Below are positions 54,220-63,923 of a DNA stretch of 64,000 nucleotides, in pieces. Numbering within the stretch: the first letter of the stretch is position 1; every line of letters begins with the position of its first letter. Origin of the DNA: Staphylococcus auricularis (GTDB lineage: Bacteria > Bacillota > Bacilli > Staphylococcales > Staphylococcaceae); NCBI RefSeq assembly GCF_001500315.1, contig NZ_LLER01000003.1:1-64000 (forward strand), in the 5' to 3' direction. The notes beneath the pieces were generated by a model. The model was not told the origin of the DNA and did no database searches. It saw nothing but the letters and a program-made list of their open reading frames with translations. Position numbers and translations under genes: made by a program.

Positions 54220-56835
54220 ATGAGAAAAATATTGAGCTATTTAATCATCTTTCTAATCATCTCTCTCATTGGACATAGTTATAGCATCTACCGGTTTATT
54301 TATGACGGGGTATTATTTACTGGGCCAAATGATGGGATGGAACAAATGATTCCAATTCAAATGTATCTATTTGATCAATGGAGCCAAGGCCATTGGTTTT
54401 ATGCTACTGATTTTGGACTCGGTGGAGACTTCTTTCAAGATTTAGCCTACTACTTCTCCACAAATATACTCTTTATCATCAATGTATTAGTGATCCATGT
54501 CATACAACTTTTTGTCGACTTAAACACGGACATGCCCATGTTTTGGATGATCAATGCCATCATTATATCCATTATAAAAGCAACCATTGCCATGTTTGCG
54601 ACGTGGATGTATGCCAAATATCTTACACGCAATCAATGGGTATCGGTACTAGGGGCGGCACTCTTTGTCATTTCGCCACTATATTTTAGATTTACCGTTT
54701 ACTGGCCATTCTTTAGTGATATATTTATTTGGTTGCCTTTACTATTATTATCGATTGAACTGTTCTTACGGCAGAAAAAAATATCATTATTTATTATTGT
54801 CGTCGCACTGTCATTAATCAATAACTTTTACTTCGGATATTATCAATTATTGACGGGGTTAATTTATTTTGCATTCAGAATCATATTCCAACACCGTAAT
54901 GACATTGCTCGCCGTTTCGAGAGCATCAGTAAACTGTCCATTGCAGCACTACTTGGCCTTGGATGTAGTCTATTTATCTTTTTCCACAGCATTCAAGGTT
55001 TCTTAGGCAATCGACGTACCAGCTATGATGTTAAAAACGATTGGATCGAACCCTTAAATGTAGATAACAACATTTTTTACGATAATTATCTGATTGTAAT
55101 TCTATTTGTAGTGATTCAAGCGTTGCTTTCATTCAAACTGTATAAGCATTATTATTATAGATTATTTGCGATCTTTACTTGGCTTGCAATCATCGCTACT
55201 TTCTTCCCGATTGTCGATCAAATCTTTAATGGGTTTTCAGCCCCTCAAAAACGTTGGCATTACCTACTTGCCTTTACAACGGCCATATTGATTGCACAGT
55301 ACATCAAATACTTCAGTACTCAGTCCATCAAATGGTATACCGTTACGTCAGTCATTGCGCTGGCAATTGTGTTTGCTAGTGCCTATGGTGCAGATCATAT
55401 CGTTGCTTGGGTGTGTTTTACACCCATTGTCTGCTTGTGTGGACTCTTTGTGCTCATCATGAAGTCACCGATCGACCGAAGACGTGTATTGGGACTCTAT
55501 AGTTTAAGTGTCTTTATGCTTGCAATCCTTGTCACCTTTGTCTTCATTAAATATCAAATTTACTTTGAAGATCACCAAGAACGTGCGAATACCTATGAGG
55601 TAAAAGCAAGCATGTATGATACACCTCAACAACGTGAGCTAGTGAAGCAAATGGACCAGCAGAAAGATGCAGACGAACGGATTGATTGGCGTGTCAATGA
55701 ACAAGATAATACGCCGATGTATCAACACTTCAAAGGATTGAGTCTCTACTCAAGTATATTCGATCATCATATTTTAGATACGTATTACGACGATCTGAAA
55801 ATTAACCTTAAAGAAGAATCTGTGAGTCGATACCAATCAACGAATGCACGTCAAAATATTGATAGTTTGTGGTCTGTAAGATATTTAATGCTGAAAGATA
55901 ATCAGCAAGGTGTACCTGCTCATTTTTCCAAAAAAGCCGAAGAAGGACAATATCGCATTTATGAAAATGACTATAACTTAAATGGCGTTCGCATCAGTAA
56001 TCACATTTATAATGAAGCAACACTCGCGCAACCTATTGACCGAGAACACGCGATGTTAGATGGTATTGTGATGGCAAATGAAGGTAAAAACTATACACAT
56101 AACGCACCTAATTTACTTAATCAAGCAGACATCACAACTGAAAATATCAACTTTGAAGATGGCAAGCCATACAAGTCGGAATCAGATATCAATCAACAAC
56201 GACACATCAAAGTGACTCAAGATGGCGGCACGATCAAACTGTCATTACCACAATCATTACGAGAAAAATATAAAGACTTTTATCTTGAGTTAAAAGTTAA
56301 ACGTGGAGAGCCTGATAGTAACTACACGGTGGGCATTAATGATTACGAAAATCACCGTCTCTTCAACGGTTCCACTTACAAAACAGGCATTCATAGACAG
56401 CTCTATCGTGCACAACCTGACGAAAATGGCAACATCAGTATTAACTTAAGTCCACAGGGTGGTTTCGATGTCACACTTAAAGGATTATACGGAGAAGATT
56501 ATTCACGTTTACTTGCAGCACATCAACGCGACAATTTAAAATATCATTATACAGATATAAATAATAGCGTAAAAATTCAACTGGGTAATCATCAAGAAGG
56601 AATGGCTGCCGTGAATATACCTTATCGCAAAGGGATGACGGCTTATATTGATGGGCATAAGATTGAGCCAACAAGGGTAAACTACATGATGACAGGTGTT
56701 CCAGTGAAGCAAGATACGCACACAATCACGATTAAATACCGCCCACCTTACTGGTATACAATGATTATCGCGTCTATGATAAGCATCATACTCAGTATCT
56801 GGTTTGTTAGAAAAAATAAAAATTCTCATGATTAA
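54220..56835 (+). CDS. yfhO: YfhO-family membrane protein (first copy)
   Basis: 871 residues. N-terminal half has about 12 hydrophobic helices (to about residue 440, first at 5-25), then a long extracytoplasmic domain and one C-terminal helix (about 845-865). Conserved: DGMEQMIPIQMYL, FGLGGDFFQDLAYYFST, NFYFGYYQ, FSAPQKRWHY. In S. aureus and Bacillus, YfhO acts with CsbB and a GtcA-like flippase to glycosylate lipoteichoic acid outside the membrane (GT-C-like transferase). AGGAG before the ATG. 16 bases before the second copy, same direction. Confidence 0.85.
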   Translation: MRKILSYLIIFLIISLIGHSYSIYRFIYDGVLFTGPNDGMEQMIPIQMYLFDQWSQGHWFYATDFGLGGDFFQDLAYYFSTNILFIINVLVIHVIQLFVDLNTDMPMFWMINAIIISIIKATIAMFATWMYAKYLTRNQWVSVLGAALFVISPLYFRFTVYWPFFSDIFIWLPLLLLSIELFLRQKKISLFIIVVALSLINNFYFGYYQLLTGLIYFAFRIIFQHRNDIARRFESISKLSIAALLGLGCSLFIFFHSIQGFLGNRRTSYDVKNDWIEPLNVDNNIFYDNYLIVILFVVIQALLSFKLYKHYYYRLFAIFTWLAIIATFFPIVDQIFNGFSAPQKRWHYLLAFTTAILIAQYIKYFSTQSIKWYTVTSVIALAIVFASAYGADHIVAWVCFTPIVCLCGLFVLIMKSPIDRRRVLGLYSLSVFMLAILVTFVFIKYQIYFEDHQERANTYEVKASMYDTPQQRELVKQMDQQKDADERIDWRVNEQDNTPMYQHFKGLSLYSSIFDHHILDTYYDDLKINLKEESVSRYQSTNARQNIDSLWSVRYLMLKDNQQGVPAHFSKKAEEGQYRIYENDYNLNGVRISNHIYNEATLAQPIDREHAMLDGIVMANEGKNYTHNAPNLLNQADITTENINFEDGKPYKSESDINQQRHIKVTQDGGTIKLSLPQSLREKYKDFYLELKVKRGEPDSNYTVGINDYENHRLFNGSTYKTGIHRQLYRAQPDENGNISINLSPQGGFDVTLKGLYGEDYSRLLAAHQRDNLKYHYTDINNSVKIQLGNHQEGMAAVNIPYRKGMTAYIDGHKIEPTRVNYMMTGVPVKQDTHTITIKYRPPYWYTMIIASMISIILSIWFVRKNKNSHD

Positions 56836-56851
56836 GGCGAGGTAAAAAAGC

Positions 56852-59482
56852 ATGTTTAGAACTGTGTGGGCTAAGATTTGGTCTAACAAATATTTAAAGT
56901 TTTTATGTATCACATTATTGAGTTTATTAGCCTCTCTCATTATTTTTATTCCTTATATTTATAGATATATAACTGAAGGTACTGTATTTAGTGGGAGCGG
57001 CGATGGATTCAGACAAATGATGCCTTTCCAAATGTATCTCTACGAACATTTCACATCGTTTGTCAGCTTCTATGACCATTCATTTGGTTTAGGTGGCGAT
57101 TATGCGAAGGATCTCGCTTATTATTATTCAACCTCTCCATTTACATGGTTGAACTTTGCAGGTGTATGGATTGCAGAACATCTCTTTCATGCAAATCCAC
57201 ATGACATAACGTTTTGGCCGACTGATCAACTGATATTTTCAATCGTCATGATTAGTATTACATTTATCATTTCTTATTATTTATTTAGCTACTTACGCTT
57301 TAAATTACCAGCTGTCATCATCGCATGTGTGCTCTATGCTGGTTCGACGATTGGTATTTATTTTAATTTTACTTGGTCATTTTATGGTCAATTAGTCATT
57401 TTCCTACCACTATCGATATTAGGAATAGAACGTTACTTTAAAGAACGAAAAATCGGTTTATTCATTTTTGCGATTGCACTAACCTTATTTTCTAACTTTT
57501 ATTTTAGTTATTATCAAGCATTAGTGATGCTCGCTTACTTTGTGTATCGGACGATTTGGCCGCATCCAGCTGACATCGTCAATCGCTTGCGAAAAGCAGG
57601 AACAATCATCACTGCTGTCATGTTAAGTGCGTTGAGTAGTATATTAGGATTCTATACCGGTGTTAGCTCATTCTTTAATAATGATCGGCTATCTAATCCG
57701 AATTATGATATTCCACCGGTAACAAGTTTTGAACGACAAACCCATTTATTCTCAAATGGGTTCTATATTACTGTCACAGTCATCGCACTTGTCGCATTAT
57801 TTTCATTTAAACTATATAAACATTATTATTACCGCTTGTTTGCGATCATGACTTGGATCATGTTAGTCGGTGCGCTCACACCTTACTTTGACAGTATGTT
57901 TAATGGCTTTTCTGTACCGCAAAAACGTTGGATATACATATTTGCACTCTCAACGGCAGTACTCGTTGCGTTGATGATACAACATTTAGCAGAACTGTCA
58001 CTCAAATCCTATGTTTTGGCATGTCTACCAGCACTTTTCATCATGATCATCGCAAATCTCTTTGTAACAGAAGAAAAACTCACTTGGATGATCCCGTGCT
58101 TTATTCTAATGATCATTATCGGATTCATGCTCTGTGAAAAATCTCTATTTCGTGAAACGTGGACTTGGGTGGTACTCGTCGGATTATTTATCGTTCAACA
58201 ATTCGTCTTATTAGAAGATTATCACTATAATAATCTCATTAAATATGAGTCTACCCGACAAGCGATGGATGAAGCAGATTATCGCAGCCCTGCGTTACAA
58301 AATAAAATAGATGATATTCAGTCTACCCATAGAGATGACCCATTATCCAGAATCGATTATATGTCTACATATGGATTGAATAGTCCAATGCTTTATCATT
58401 TTAATGGCATCGCACTCTATTCAAGCATTTTCGATGGCCATATCATGAAATACTATGATGATCTCATGCAAATTAATATGCATACAGATAAAAATAGCAC
58501 CTATAGACTCTTATCCAATCGTGCCAATTTACTAGCCTTGTGGAATGTGCAAGATCGGATTCGAGAACAGCCAGATGACAATCAGCCCTATGGATTTAAT
58601 GAGGCTGATCAAGTCAATCATGGGGACAGTCATACATTTATACATGAAGAAAATACGGCAGATTATCCAGCGGCACATTTTACCGATCGCGTATATAATA
58701 GTGAAGATTTAAAATCACCTTTAGATAGAGAACAAGCGATGTTACAAGGGGTTGTGCTTGAAGATAACAAGCATGCCAATCAAACTTTCAAATCTAATCC
58801 GAACTTGAAATCAGTAGCTTCTGTGAAATTGAACGATGCACATGTGACGAACAATGACTATTTAAAAGTGACTCAAAATGAGGGTGGCGTACAGTATCGC
58901 TTACCGAAAAATATCGCCGACCAATTCGAAGATCTATATGTAGAAATGGATTTAGAACTACTGACACCAGACAAAGAACACAACGTCAGCGTAAATGAAT
59001 ACACACAAGAACGTAATAAGTTAACCTATAAATACCGCCGTTTTGTTACGCCCGTGACCTATAGAGTGTCAGCAGATGAACGCTTGAACTTGAAGTTAGA
59101 TAAGGGACTTTACCGCTTCAAACTCAAAGGCATATACGGTGAAAATTATCAAACGCTAAAACAAGCTTCACAAGAAGTCGACAATGTTAAAGTTACGCAA
59201 CAAGATAATGGACAATATCGCATCACGAACCTGCCTCATAAAGATGGGTATGTCGTTTTACCAATGGCTTATCGAGATGGCATGAAAGCGACGAGTGGCG
59301 GTGAATCACTGGACGTACAACGTGGTAATGGTGTGATGACCGTCGTACCTGTCAACGCTGATACTTCAGAAATTAAACTCAGCTATACGCCACCACACTT
59401 TTGGTTACTAGCCATATTGTCACTCATTGGCATTATTTTAAGTATGGTATTTAGCTGGTGGATTCGGCGTAAAAGTAAATAA
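56852..59482 (+). CDS. yfhO: YfhO-family membrane protein (second copy)
   Basis: 876 residues, same layout as the preceding gene: about 12 N-terminal helices, an extracytoplasmic C-terminal domain and a final helix followed by basic WWIRRKSK. Shares DGFRQMMPFQMYLYE, FGLGGDYAKDLAYYYST, NFYFSYYQ, FSVPQKRW and FKLKGIYGENY with the first copy, but is clearly diverged over most of its length. GAGG upstream of the ATG. Likely a paralogue that transfers to, or uses, a different glycosyl lipid or acceptor; the csbB- and gtcA-type partners are not in this window. Confidence 0.85.
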   Translation: MFRTVWAKIWSNKYLKFLCITLLSLLASLIIFIPYIYRYITEGTVFSGSGDGFRQMMPFQMYLYEHFTSFVSFYDHSFGLGGDYAKDLAYYYSTSPFTWLNFAGVWIAEHLFHANPHDITFWPTDQLIFSIVMISITFIISYYLFSYLRFKLPAVIIACVLYAGSTIGIYFNFTWSFYGQLVIFLPLSILGIERYFKERKIGLFIFAIALTLFSNFYFSYYQALVMLAYFVYRTIWPHPADIVNRLRKAGTIITAVMLSALSSILGFYTGVSSFFNNDRLSNPNYDIPPVTSFERQTHLFSNGFYITVTVIALVALFSFKLYKHYYYRLFAIMTWIMLVGALTPYFDSMFNGFSVPQKRWIYIFALSTAVLVALMIQHLAELSLKSYVLACLPALFIMIIANLFVTEEKLTWMIPCFILMIIIGFMLCEKSLFRETWTWVVLVGLFIVQQFVLLEDYHYNNLIKYESTRQAMDEADYRSPALQNKIDDIQSTHRDDPLSRIDYMSTYGLNSPMLYHFNGIALYSSIFDGHIMKYYDDLMQINMHTDKNSTYRLLSNRANLLALWNVQDRIREQPDDNQPYGFNEADQVNHGDSHTFIHEENTADYPAAHFTDRVYNSEDLKSPLDREQAMLQGVVLEDNKHANQTFKSNPNLKSVASVKLNDAHVTNNDYLKVTQNEGGVQYRLPKNIADQFEDLYVEMDLELLTPDKEHNVSVNEYTQERNKLTYKYRRFVTPVTYRVSADERLNLKLDKGLYRFKLKGIYGENYQTLKQASQEVDNVKVTQQDNGQYRITNLPHKDGYVVLPMAYRDGMKATSGGESLDVQRGNGVMTVVPVNADTSEIKLSYTPPHFWLLAILSLIGIILSMVFSWWIRRKSK

Positions 59483-59493
59483 TAAATGCATAT

Positions 59494-59531
59494 ATAGAGG
59501 ACCTTGAGCCGTAACTGGAGGTCCTCTATTT
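59494..59531 (+). terminator. yfhO operon terminator
   Basis: Ten-base perfect stem ATAGAGGACC / GGTCCTCTAT with a 16-base loop, followed by TTCG; 12 bases past the second yfhO stop. Confidence 0.8.
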
Positions 59532-59582
59532 CGTTCTGCAGAAAATGCGTACGCGATAATAACCCTTGAATATGTAATCAAA

Positions 59583-59634
59583 TAAAAAAGCCAACTTCTA
59601 ACCTACTCAGGTCAGAAATTGGCTTTTTCTTTTT
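59583..59634 (-). terminator. rplS terminator
   Basis: Stem AAAAAGCCAA / TTGGCTTTTT with further inner pairs, T-runs on both strands, so probably bidirectional. Serves rplS on the minus strand; 59535-59704 holds nothing else clear. Confidence 0.85.
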
Positions 59635-59704
59635 ACACTGAAACTGTGGAATCTCAGCGTCTACATTGCTTTGTTCATTATATTTACGGTTCTCAAACTG
59701 CTGA

Positions 59705-60055
59705 TTAGCGAGCTTCTTGGATACGAGCAGCTTTACCACGTAAACTACGTAAGTAATATAATTTAGCACGACGTACTTTACCGCGACGTTTAACTTCGAT
59801 TTTTTCAATTTTAGGTGTGTGTACAGGGAATGTACGTTCAACGCCTACACCTGAAGAAATTTTACGTACAGTGAAAGTTTCTGAAATACCTGCACCACGG
59901 CGTTTGATTACAACACCTTCGAAGACTTGGACACGTTCACGTGAACCTTCGACGATACGTACGTGTACACGTAAAGTATCTCCTGGACGGAATGTTGGAA
60001 TATCATCACGTAGTTGAGATTTTGTTACTGCTTCGATTAATTTGTGATTACTCAT
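59705..60055 (-). CDS. rplS: 50S ribosomal protein L19
   Basis: 116 residues at the subunit interface. Family stretches [39 protein letters not shown] and [24 protein letters not shown] (in parts) are clear. Preceded by a leader; last gene of rpsP-rimM-trmD-rplS. Confidence 0.98.
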   Translation of the reverse strand: MSNHKLIEAVTKSQLRDDIPTFRPGDTLRVHVRIVEGSRERVQVFEGVVIKRRGAGISETFTVRKISSGVGVERTFPVHTPKIEKIEVKRRGKVRRAKLYYLRSLRGKAARIQEAR

Positions 60056-60130
60056 AATTTATTCTCTCCTTCGACCTATGTTCTTGCCTAGACAAATATA
60101 TAGCAGAGGACCATAGTGATTGTTCGTGCA
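60056..60130 (-). promoter_or_regulatory. L19 ribosomal protein leader (candidate)
   Basis: In the trmD-rplS gap, minus-strand CTATG (60112-60116) can pair with CATAG (60076-60080) around GGTCCTCTGC and GGCAAGAAC, just before the GGAGAG ribosome-binding site. This resembles the Firmicutes L19 leader that represses rplS translation in response to L19; assignment is from memory of its shape, not from a search. Confidence 0.55.
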
Positions 60131-60155
60131 TTGCACATTTAATTATATTAGCATA

Positions 60156-60896
60156 TCAGTCTTTACTTTTCAATTGCTTTTTGTATGTTTTCAATATTTG
60201 TTGATCTTTTTCTGATAAGGGATATCTTTCTAATAAATCGGGTCGTTTTTCGTACGTACGTATCAATTTTTGTTCATGTCGCCATGCTTCGATCTTCGCA
60301 TGATTCCCTGACAATAAAACATCCGGAACTTTTAAATCGCCGTATTCTCGTGGTCGCGTATATTGGGGGAATTCTAGCAAACCATCTTGAAATGAGTCAT
60401 CTTCGTGGGATTGTTGATTACCTAGCACACCAGGTACTAAACGAACGATCGCATCTGTCATCGTCATTGCAGGTAATTCGCCACCGGTTAACACATAATC
60501 GCCAATTGAAATTTCGTCAGTGACTAATTGTTCACGAATACGTTCATCATAACCTTCGTAATGGCCGCAGATAAACACAATATGTTCTGACTCACTTAAC
60601 GACTGAGCAAGCTGTTGATCAAACGGTTTCCCTTGCGGACACATCAACACCACACGTGTATCCGGTGTCTTCTCAATCGCTTGCATAGCATTGAATATCG
60701 GTTCAGGTTTTAACACCATACCTTGGCCTCCACCAAACGGATAATCATCGACTTGATTATGTTTATTTTCGGCATAATCACGAAAATTGATTGTTCTCAC
60801 TGATAACATGTCTTTATCTTGAGCTCGCTTTAAAATAGAGCTATTCAACACCCCATCGAACATCTCTGGAAATAACGTTAAATAATCAATACGCAT
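60156..60896 (-). CDS. trmD: tRNA (guanine-37-N1)-methyltransferase
   Basis: 246 residues. SPOUT-class knotted methyltransferase. [19 protein letters not shown] at the N-terminus, [11 protein letters not shown], and the knot/active site [16 protein letters not shown] with VPGVLGN. Start ATG overlaps the rimM stop as TAATG. Confidence 0.97.
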   Translation of the reverse strand: MRIDYLTLFPEMFDGVLNSSILKRAQDKDMLSVRTINFRDYAENKHNQVDDYPFGGGQGMVLKPEPIFNAMQAIEKTPDTRVVLMCPQGKPFDQQLAQSLSESEHIVFICGHYEGYDERIREQLVTDEISIGDYVLTGGELPAMTMTDAIVRLVPGVLGNQQSHEDDSFQDGLLEFPQYTRPREYGDLKVPDVLLSGNHAKIEAWRHEQKLIRTYEKRPDLLERYPLSEKDQQILKTYKKQLKSKD

Positions 60897-61399
60897 TAAT
60901 CTAACAGTCCTTCCATCGGTGTAATCTGGATGCGACGTCCTGCCACATCGATATCAGTTACGACGTCTTCAATATAAGGGATTAAATACTCTTTCTCACC
61001 TTTAACGACCCATACATCATTAGCACCTGTTTCAAAGATTTCATTTACACGTCCAAGGGGTTCATCCTCCACAAACGCAGTACAACCAATAATATCTGAA
61101 TAATAATATTCATGCTCTGTAAGCTCAATATCACTATGTTCTTGCTTTTGTAACAACGTTTCGCCTTTAAGATATTCGATGTCATTGATATTGTTAATAC
61201 CTTCAAACGTTAACATGTGAAAACCTTTATGCATGCGATAAGAAGCAATAGTCAGCTCAAGTGGTGATTTCCCTTTAGGCTCAACTTCTAATATCTCACC
61301 CGGTTGAAAACGTACATCTGTAAAATCAGAGTTTGATTTTACCTTTACCTCACCTTTGATTCCGTGTGTATTAACAATTGTACCTACTTCCACTTTCAT
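60896..61399 (-). CDS. rimM: 16S rRNA-processing protein RimM
   Basis: 167 residues, 30S head maturation factor that binds S19. N-terminal RimM domain ([20 protein letters not shown]) and C-terminal PRC barrel ([18 protein letters not shown]). One-base overlap with trmD. Normal length. Confidence 0.97.
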   Translation of the reverse strand: MKVEVGTIVNTHGIKGEVKVKSNSDFTDVRFQPGEILEVEPKGKSPLELTIASYRMHKGFHMLTFEGINNINDIEYLKGETLLQKQEHSDIELTEHEYYYSDIIGCTAFVEDEPLGRVNEIFETGANDVWVVKGEKEYLIPYIEDVVTDIDVAGRRIQITPMEGLLD

Positions 61400-61508
61400 G
61401 ATATCCTCAAATCCTTTATAACTATTTTAATGAGATGATTCACGTTTCTTACATATAATATAAGTGCGCTCATTTATATCCTAACAACTCAGGATTGTTG
61501 TAGATATA

Positions 61509-61664
61509 AAAAAGGTCAGGACAATGGCGGTGATGCTTCAACAGTAAAGGATAATCGTCAACGTGTGAGCTGACCATTATTTATGCTTATAATTGCTGCT
61601 GAAAACAACTGGTTAGAAAAGCATGTAAGCTTTTCTATTTAACCAAACGTACAATGTCCTGACC
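61509..61664 (-). ncRNA. Large structured element between rpsP and rimM, ending in a terminator
   Basis: An outer inverted repeat GGTCAGGACA (61514-61523) / TGTCCTGACC (61655-61664), extended by imperfect pairs, encloses about 130 bases. Inside, minus-strand AGAAAAGC pairs with GCTTTTCT within GGTT/AACC, plus weaker ATTAT/ATAAT and GTCA/TGAC hairpins. The outer stem's 3' arm is followed by TTTTTTATA on the minus strand, like a terminator. It starts 22 bases after rpsP. It may be a 3' structured RNA, a conditional terminator controlling rimM-trmD, or a small mobile repeat. No known family recognised. Confidence 0.5.
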
Positions 61665-61685
61665 CTGATCATCGTTATTTAACGA

Positions 61686-61952
61686 TTATTTTTGTTCATC
61701 AAATTTTTTCAAAATACCTTCTCTTGATAAGATATTGTGAACAGTGTCTGTAGGTTTAGCACCATTTTTCAACCATTTAAGTGCTAATTCTTCATCGATT
61801 TTAACTTCTGGTGCATTGACGTGACCAGGGTTGTAAGTACCGATTTGTTCGATGCTGCGACCATCACGAGGTGCACGTGCATCTGCTGCTACGATACGGT
61901 AGAATGGATTTCTTTTAGAACCTAGACGTGTTAAACGTAATTTAACTGCCAT
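61686..61952 (-). CDS. rpsP: 30S ribosomal protein S16
   Basis: 88 residues. [20 protein letters not shown] at the start, then [20 protein letters not shown]. Good AGGAG before the ATG. ffh, usually directly upstream in Firmicutes, is not found within the window. Confidence 0.98.
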   Translation of the reverse strand: MAVKLRLTRLGSKRNPFYRIVAADARAPRDGRSIEQIGTYNPGHVNAPEVKIDEELALKWLKNGAKPTDTVHNILSREGILKKFDEQK

Positions 61953-62100
61953 TTATATTCTCTCCTTTATATACATTGTTTTATTTTCTACAAGAATTAA
62001 TAATAACAGCTTACTGATATTTTGTAAAGAGTTTATTCTTTACCTTTTAGAAAAATTTAAATGATCACCGTAGACTTCTCATATTGAGTGTGGCTGCAAA

Positions 62101-62150
62101 CAAAAAAGAAGCAGCACAGCGCTCCTTCCGGAAAACCACTATGCTACTCC
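62101..62150 (-). terminator. Terminator of the C69 peptidase gene
   Basis: Minus-strand GGAGTAGCATAGTG pairs with GCTGTGCTGCTTC using several G-U pairs, loop GTTTTCCGGAAGGAG region, followed by TTTTTTG. 33 bases past the C69 stop. Confidence 0.7.
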
Positions 62151-62182
62151 TCTATCACTTTTTATTTTAAATTAATAAACAA

Positions 62183-63586
62183 TTAGTCGTCTAAATTATA
62201 TCTTAAATGCATCAGATACATGCCTTTTTCTACTAATGCACCGAGTGCTTCAGTTGACCGTTTCATGTAGATATCAGCCAGCTGTTGATTCTGTTGTTCT
62301 AAATATTTTTCTACATCCGTTTGATGATCGATTTGGTCATCTGTATCCATTTGCACACGTAAACACTGACTTGTCACATCATCTTCATAATGGTCCCGAA
62401 TATCTAGATAGCTGCTGTAGTTAGCATCGCTGATTGTAGATAATGTACGGCTTAACCAATATGCATGATTCGGTGAATACGTCGTTGTCGTATCTTTAAA
62501 TGCTGCAGGTGTATCATTCACATTCGCGTAGAACGGAACGAGCGCATTAAAGGTATTAGGCCCATATGCAAGCCAGTGAATACCCGCAACTGCATCTGAG
62601 ACATCGTTACGTATTTGTAGCACATGTACTTCCTGGTTGCGATTGATACCGATAGGACGATATTTTCCTTGTCCTTCACTATCGAAGTCATACATGTCAT
62701 ACGGTGTGTTTTGATAGTGTGAACTGAGCACAAACTTGATATCTGCGACTGATATTTTGAAATCTGCACGGCGGATAAACGGAAAATCACTGTACTCTGG
62801 ATCATTTACAGTATCTTGATTGAAATAACGTTGGCCATACCATGTTCTTGCATTGTTATACAACGTATCTTTCACCGTATCACTACCAAAAATATGTCTT
62901 AAATTCACACGGTTATAATCTGGATTTAAATGATAACGTTCAATCAATGATTTCAAATCATTAGAACAATGAGTATCCTCAGATTCGAAATCAAAATCAT
63001 CGATATTAAAACGATTGGGAGCAACGACATAACTATCATCTGGAATACGTACTGCGGCCCAATGGTGACCACCTATTGTTTCCAAATACCAAACGCTATC
63101 TTTATCTGAAAAAGCGATGCCGTTGAGTTCATATGTGCCATATTGTTCAAGCAACTGACCTAACCGTAAGACCCCTTCTTCAGCAGAATGTATATACGGT
63201 AACACAATTGTCAGCATATCTTCTTCACCAATGCCATCTTTAACTAATGGGTCAATGGCATGCGTCATCGCATTGGAAGTGATTGTTTCACAAGCAGTCA
63301 TCGCAATATTTTCTTCATTAATACCTGATCCTCCCCAGATTCCTTGTCCTTGATCAAAATCAGGAGTAGATGTGTAGCGTAGAGGGTGTTTCGGTAACTC
63401 TATCTTCACGCCAGAAATTTTAGATTGATAGGTTTTCGGTTGATCTTCAGGTTGCACAACTACAAAACGTTGCGGGTTCGATTGTTCTCCCCCGTCTTCA
63501 TTACGTGCAATCATCGTAGAACCATCTATCGTGGCATCTTTTCCGGCAAGTATGGTTGTACATGTTTTAATTGGTTTTTGTGTCAT
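62183..63586 (-). CDS. C69-family dipeptidase
   Basis: 467 residues, Ntn-hydrolase fold, PepD-type dipeptidase. Begins MTQKPIKTCTTILAGKDAT; Cys9 is the expected nucleophile, freed by removal of an 8-residue propeptide, followed by DGSTMIARNEDGG as in lactic acid bacteria PepD. Other family marks: QGIWGGSGINEENIAM and APNRFNIDDFDF. No signal peptide, so cytoplasmic peptide turnover is likely. It stands alone on the minus strand and separates rpsP from whatever lies beyond. Confidence 0.88.
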   Translation of the reverse strand: MTQKPIKTCTTILAGKDATIDGSTMIARNEDGGEQSNPQRFVVVQPEDQPKTYQSKISGVKIELPKHPLRYTSTPDFDQGQGIWGGSGINEENIAMTACETITSNAMTHAIDPLVKDGIGEEDMLTIVLPYIHSAEEGVLRLGQLLEQYGTYELNGIAFSDKDSVWYLETIGGHHWAAVRIPDDSYVVAPNRFNIDDFDFESEDTHCSNDLKSLIERYHLNPDYNRVNLRHIFGSDTVKDTLYNNARTWYGQRYFNQDTVNDPEYSDFPFIRRADFKISVADIKFVLSSHYQNTPYDMYDFDSEGQGKYRPIGINRNQEVHVLQIRNDVSDAVAGIHWLAYGPNTFNALVPFYANVNDTPAAFKDTTTTYSPNHAYWLSRTLSTISDANYSSYLDIRDHYEDDVTSQCLRVQMDTDDQIDHQTDVEKYLEQQNQQLADIYMKRSTEALGALVEKGMYLMHLRYNLDD

Positions 63587-63836
63587 AGAAACATCCTTTC
63601 AAAATGAGTTTATTTGTATCAATGTCACCACTTTTATAGTTGGATGCATAACAAACCTTTCACTTATCATAACACAAGTATATACCTAAAGATGCTCCCA
63701 CGATTTTAATGAACTATTGCTCGACAAATATATTAGTAACTTTGCTAAAAACGCAAAAACCACTAGAAATTTATAAATACATTTTAATCATAATACAAGA
63801 TAAATATATCCCTTTTAAATAAAGGGGAGTTAAATA
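63587..63836. other. Divergent spacer of the C69 gene and the PHP remnant
   Basis: 250 AT-rich bases without an ORF. No convincing promoter pair could be fixed; several TATA-like stretches occur on both strands. An AAGGGGAG ribosome-binding site for the PHP remnant is at about 63822-63829. Confidence 0.4.
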
Positions 63837-63923
63837 ATGTTAATCGATCAACATGTTCATTGTCATTTATCATACGATTGCTTAGAAATACCAGAAAGTT
63901 ATTTGAATTACAGTAATGATTGA
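63837..63923 (+). pseudogene. PHP-domain histidinol-phosphatase-like gene, N-terminal remnant
   Basis: A strong ribosome-binding site (AAGGGGAG) leads to ATG and 28 codons, MLIDQHVHCHLSYDC then LEIPESYLNYSND, and a TGA. The His-x-His metal motif (HVH) and Ser/Tyr-Asp are the start of PHP-family histidinol phosphatases, normally about 260-280 residues. No continuation of the fold is seen in the remaining 77 bases in any frame. Probably a deletion remnant. Confidence 0.7.

Noticed and set aside
59578..59841. 87-codon minus-strand ORF overlapping rplS
   Set aside because: Runs through the rplS terminator and overlaps rplS in another frame; no ribosome-binding site.
61514..61664. Insertion sequence or MITE between rpsP and rimM
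   Set aside because: There is an inverted repeat but no flanking direct duplication or transposase, and the T-run favours a terminator; a repeat origin remains open but cannot be claimed.
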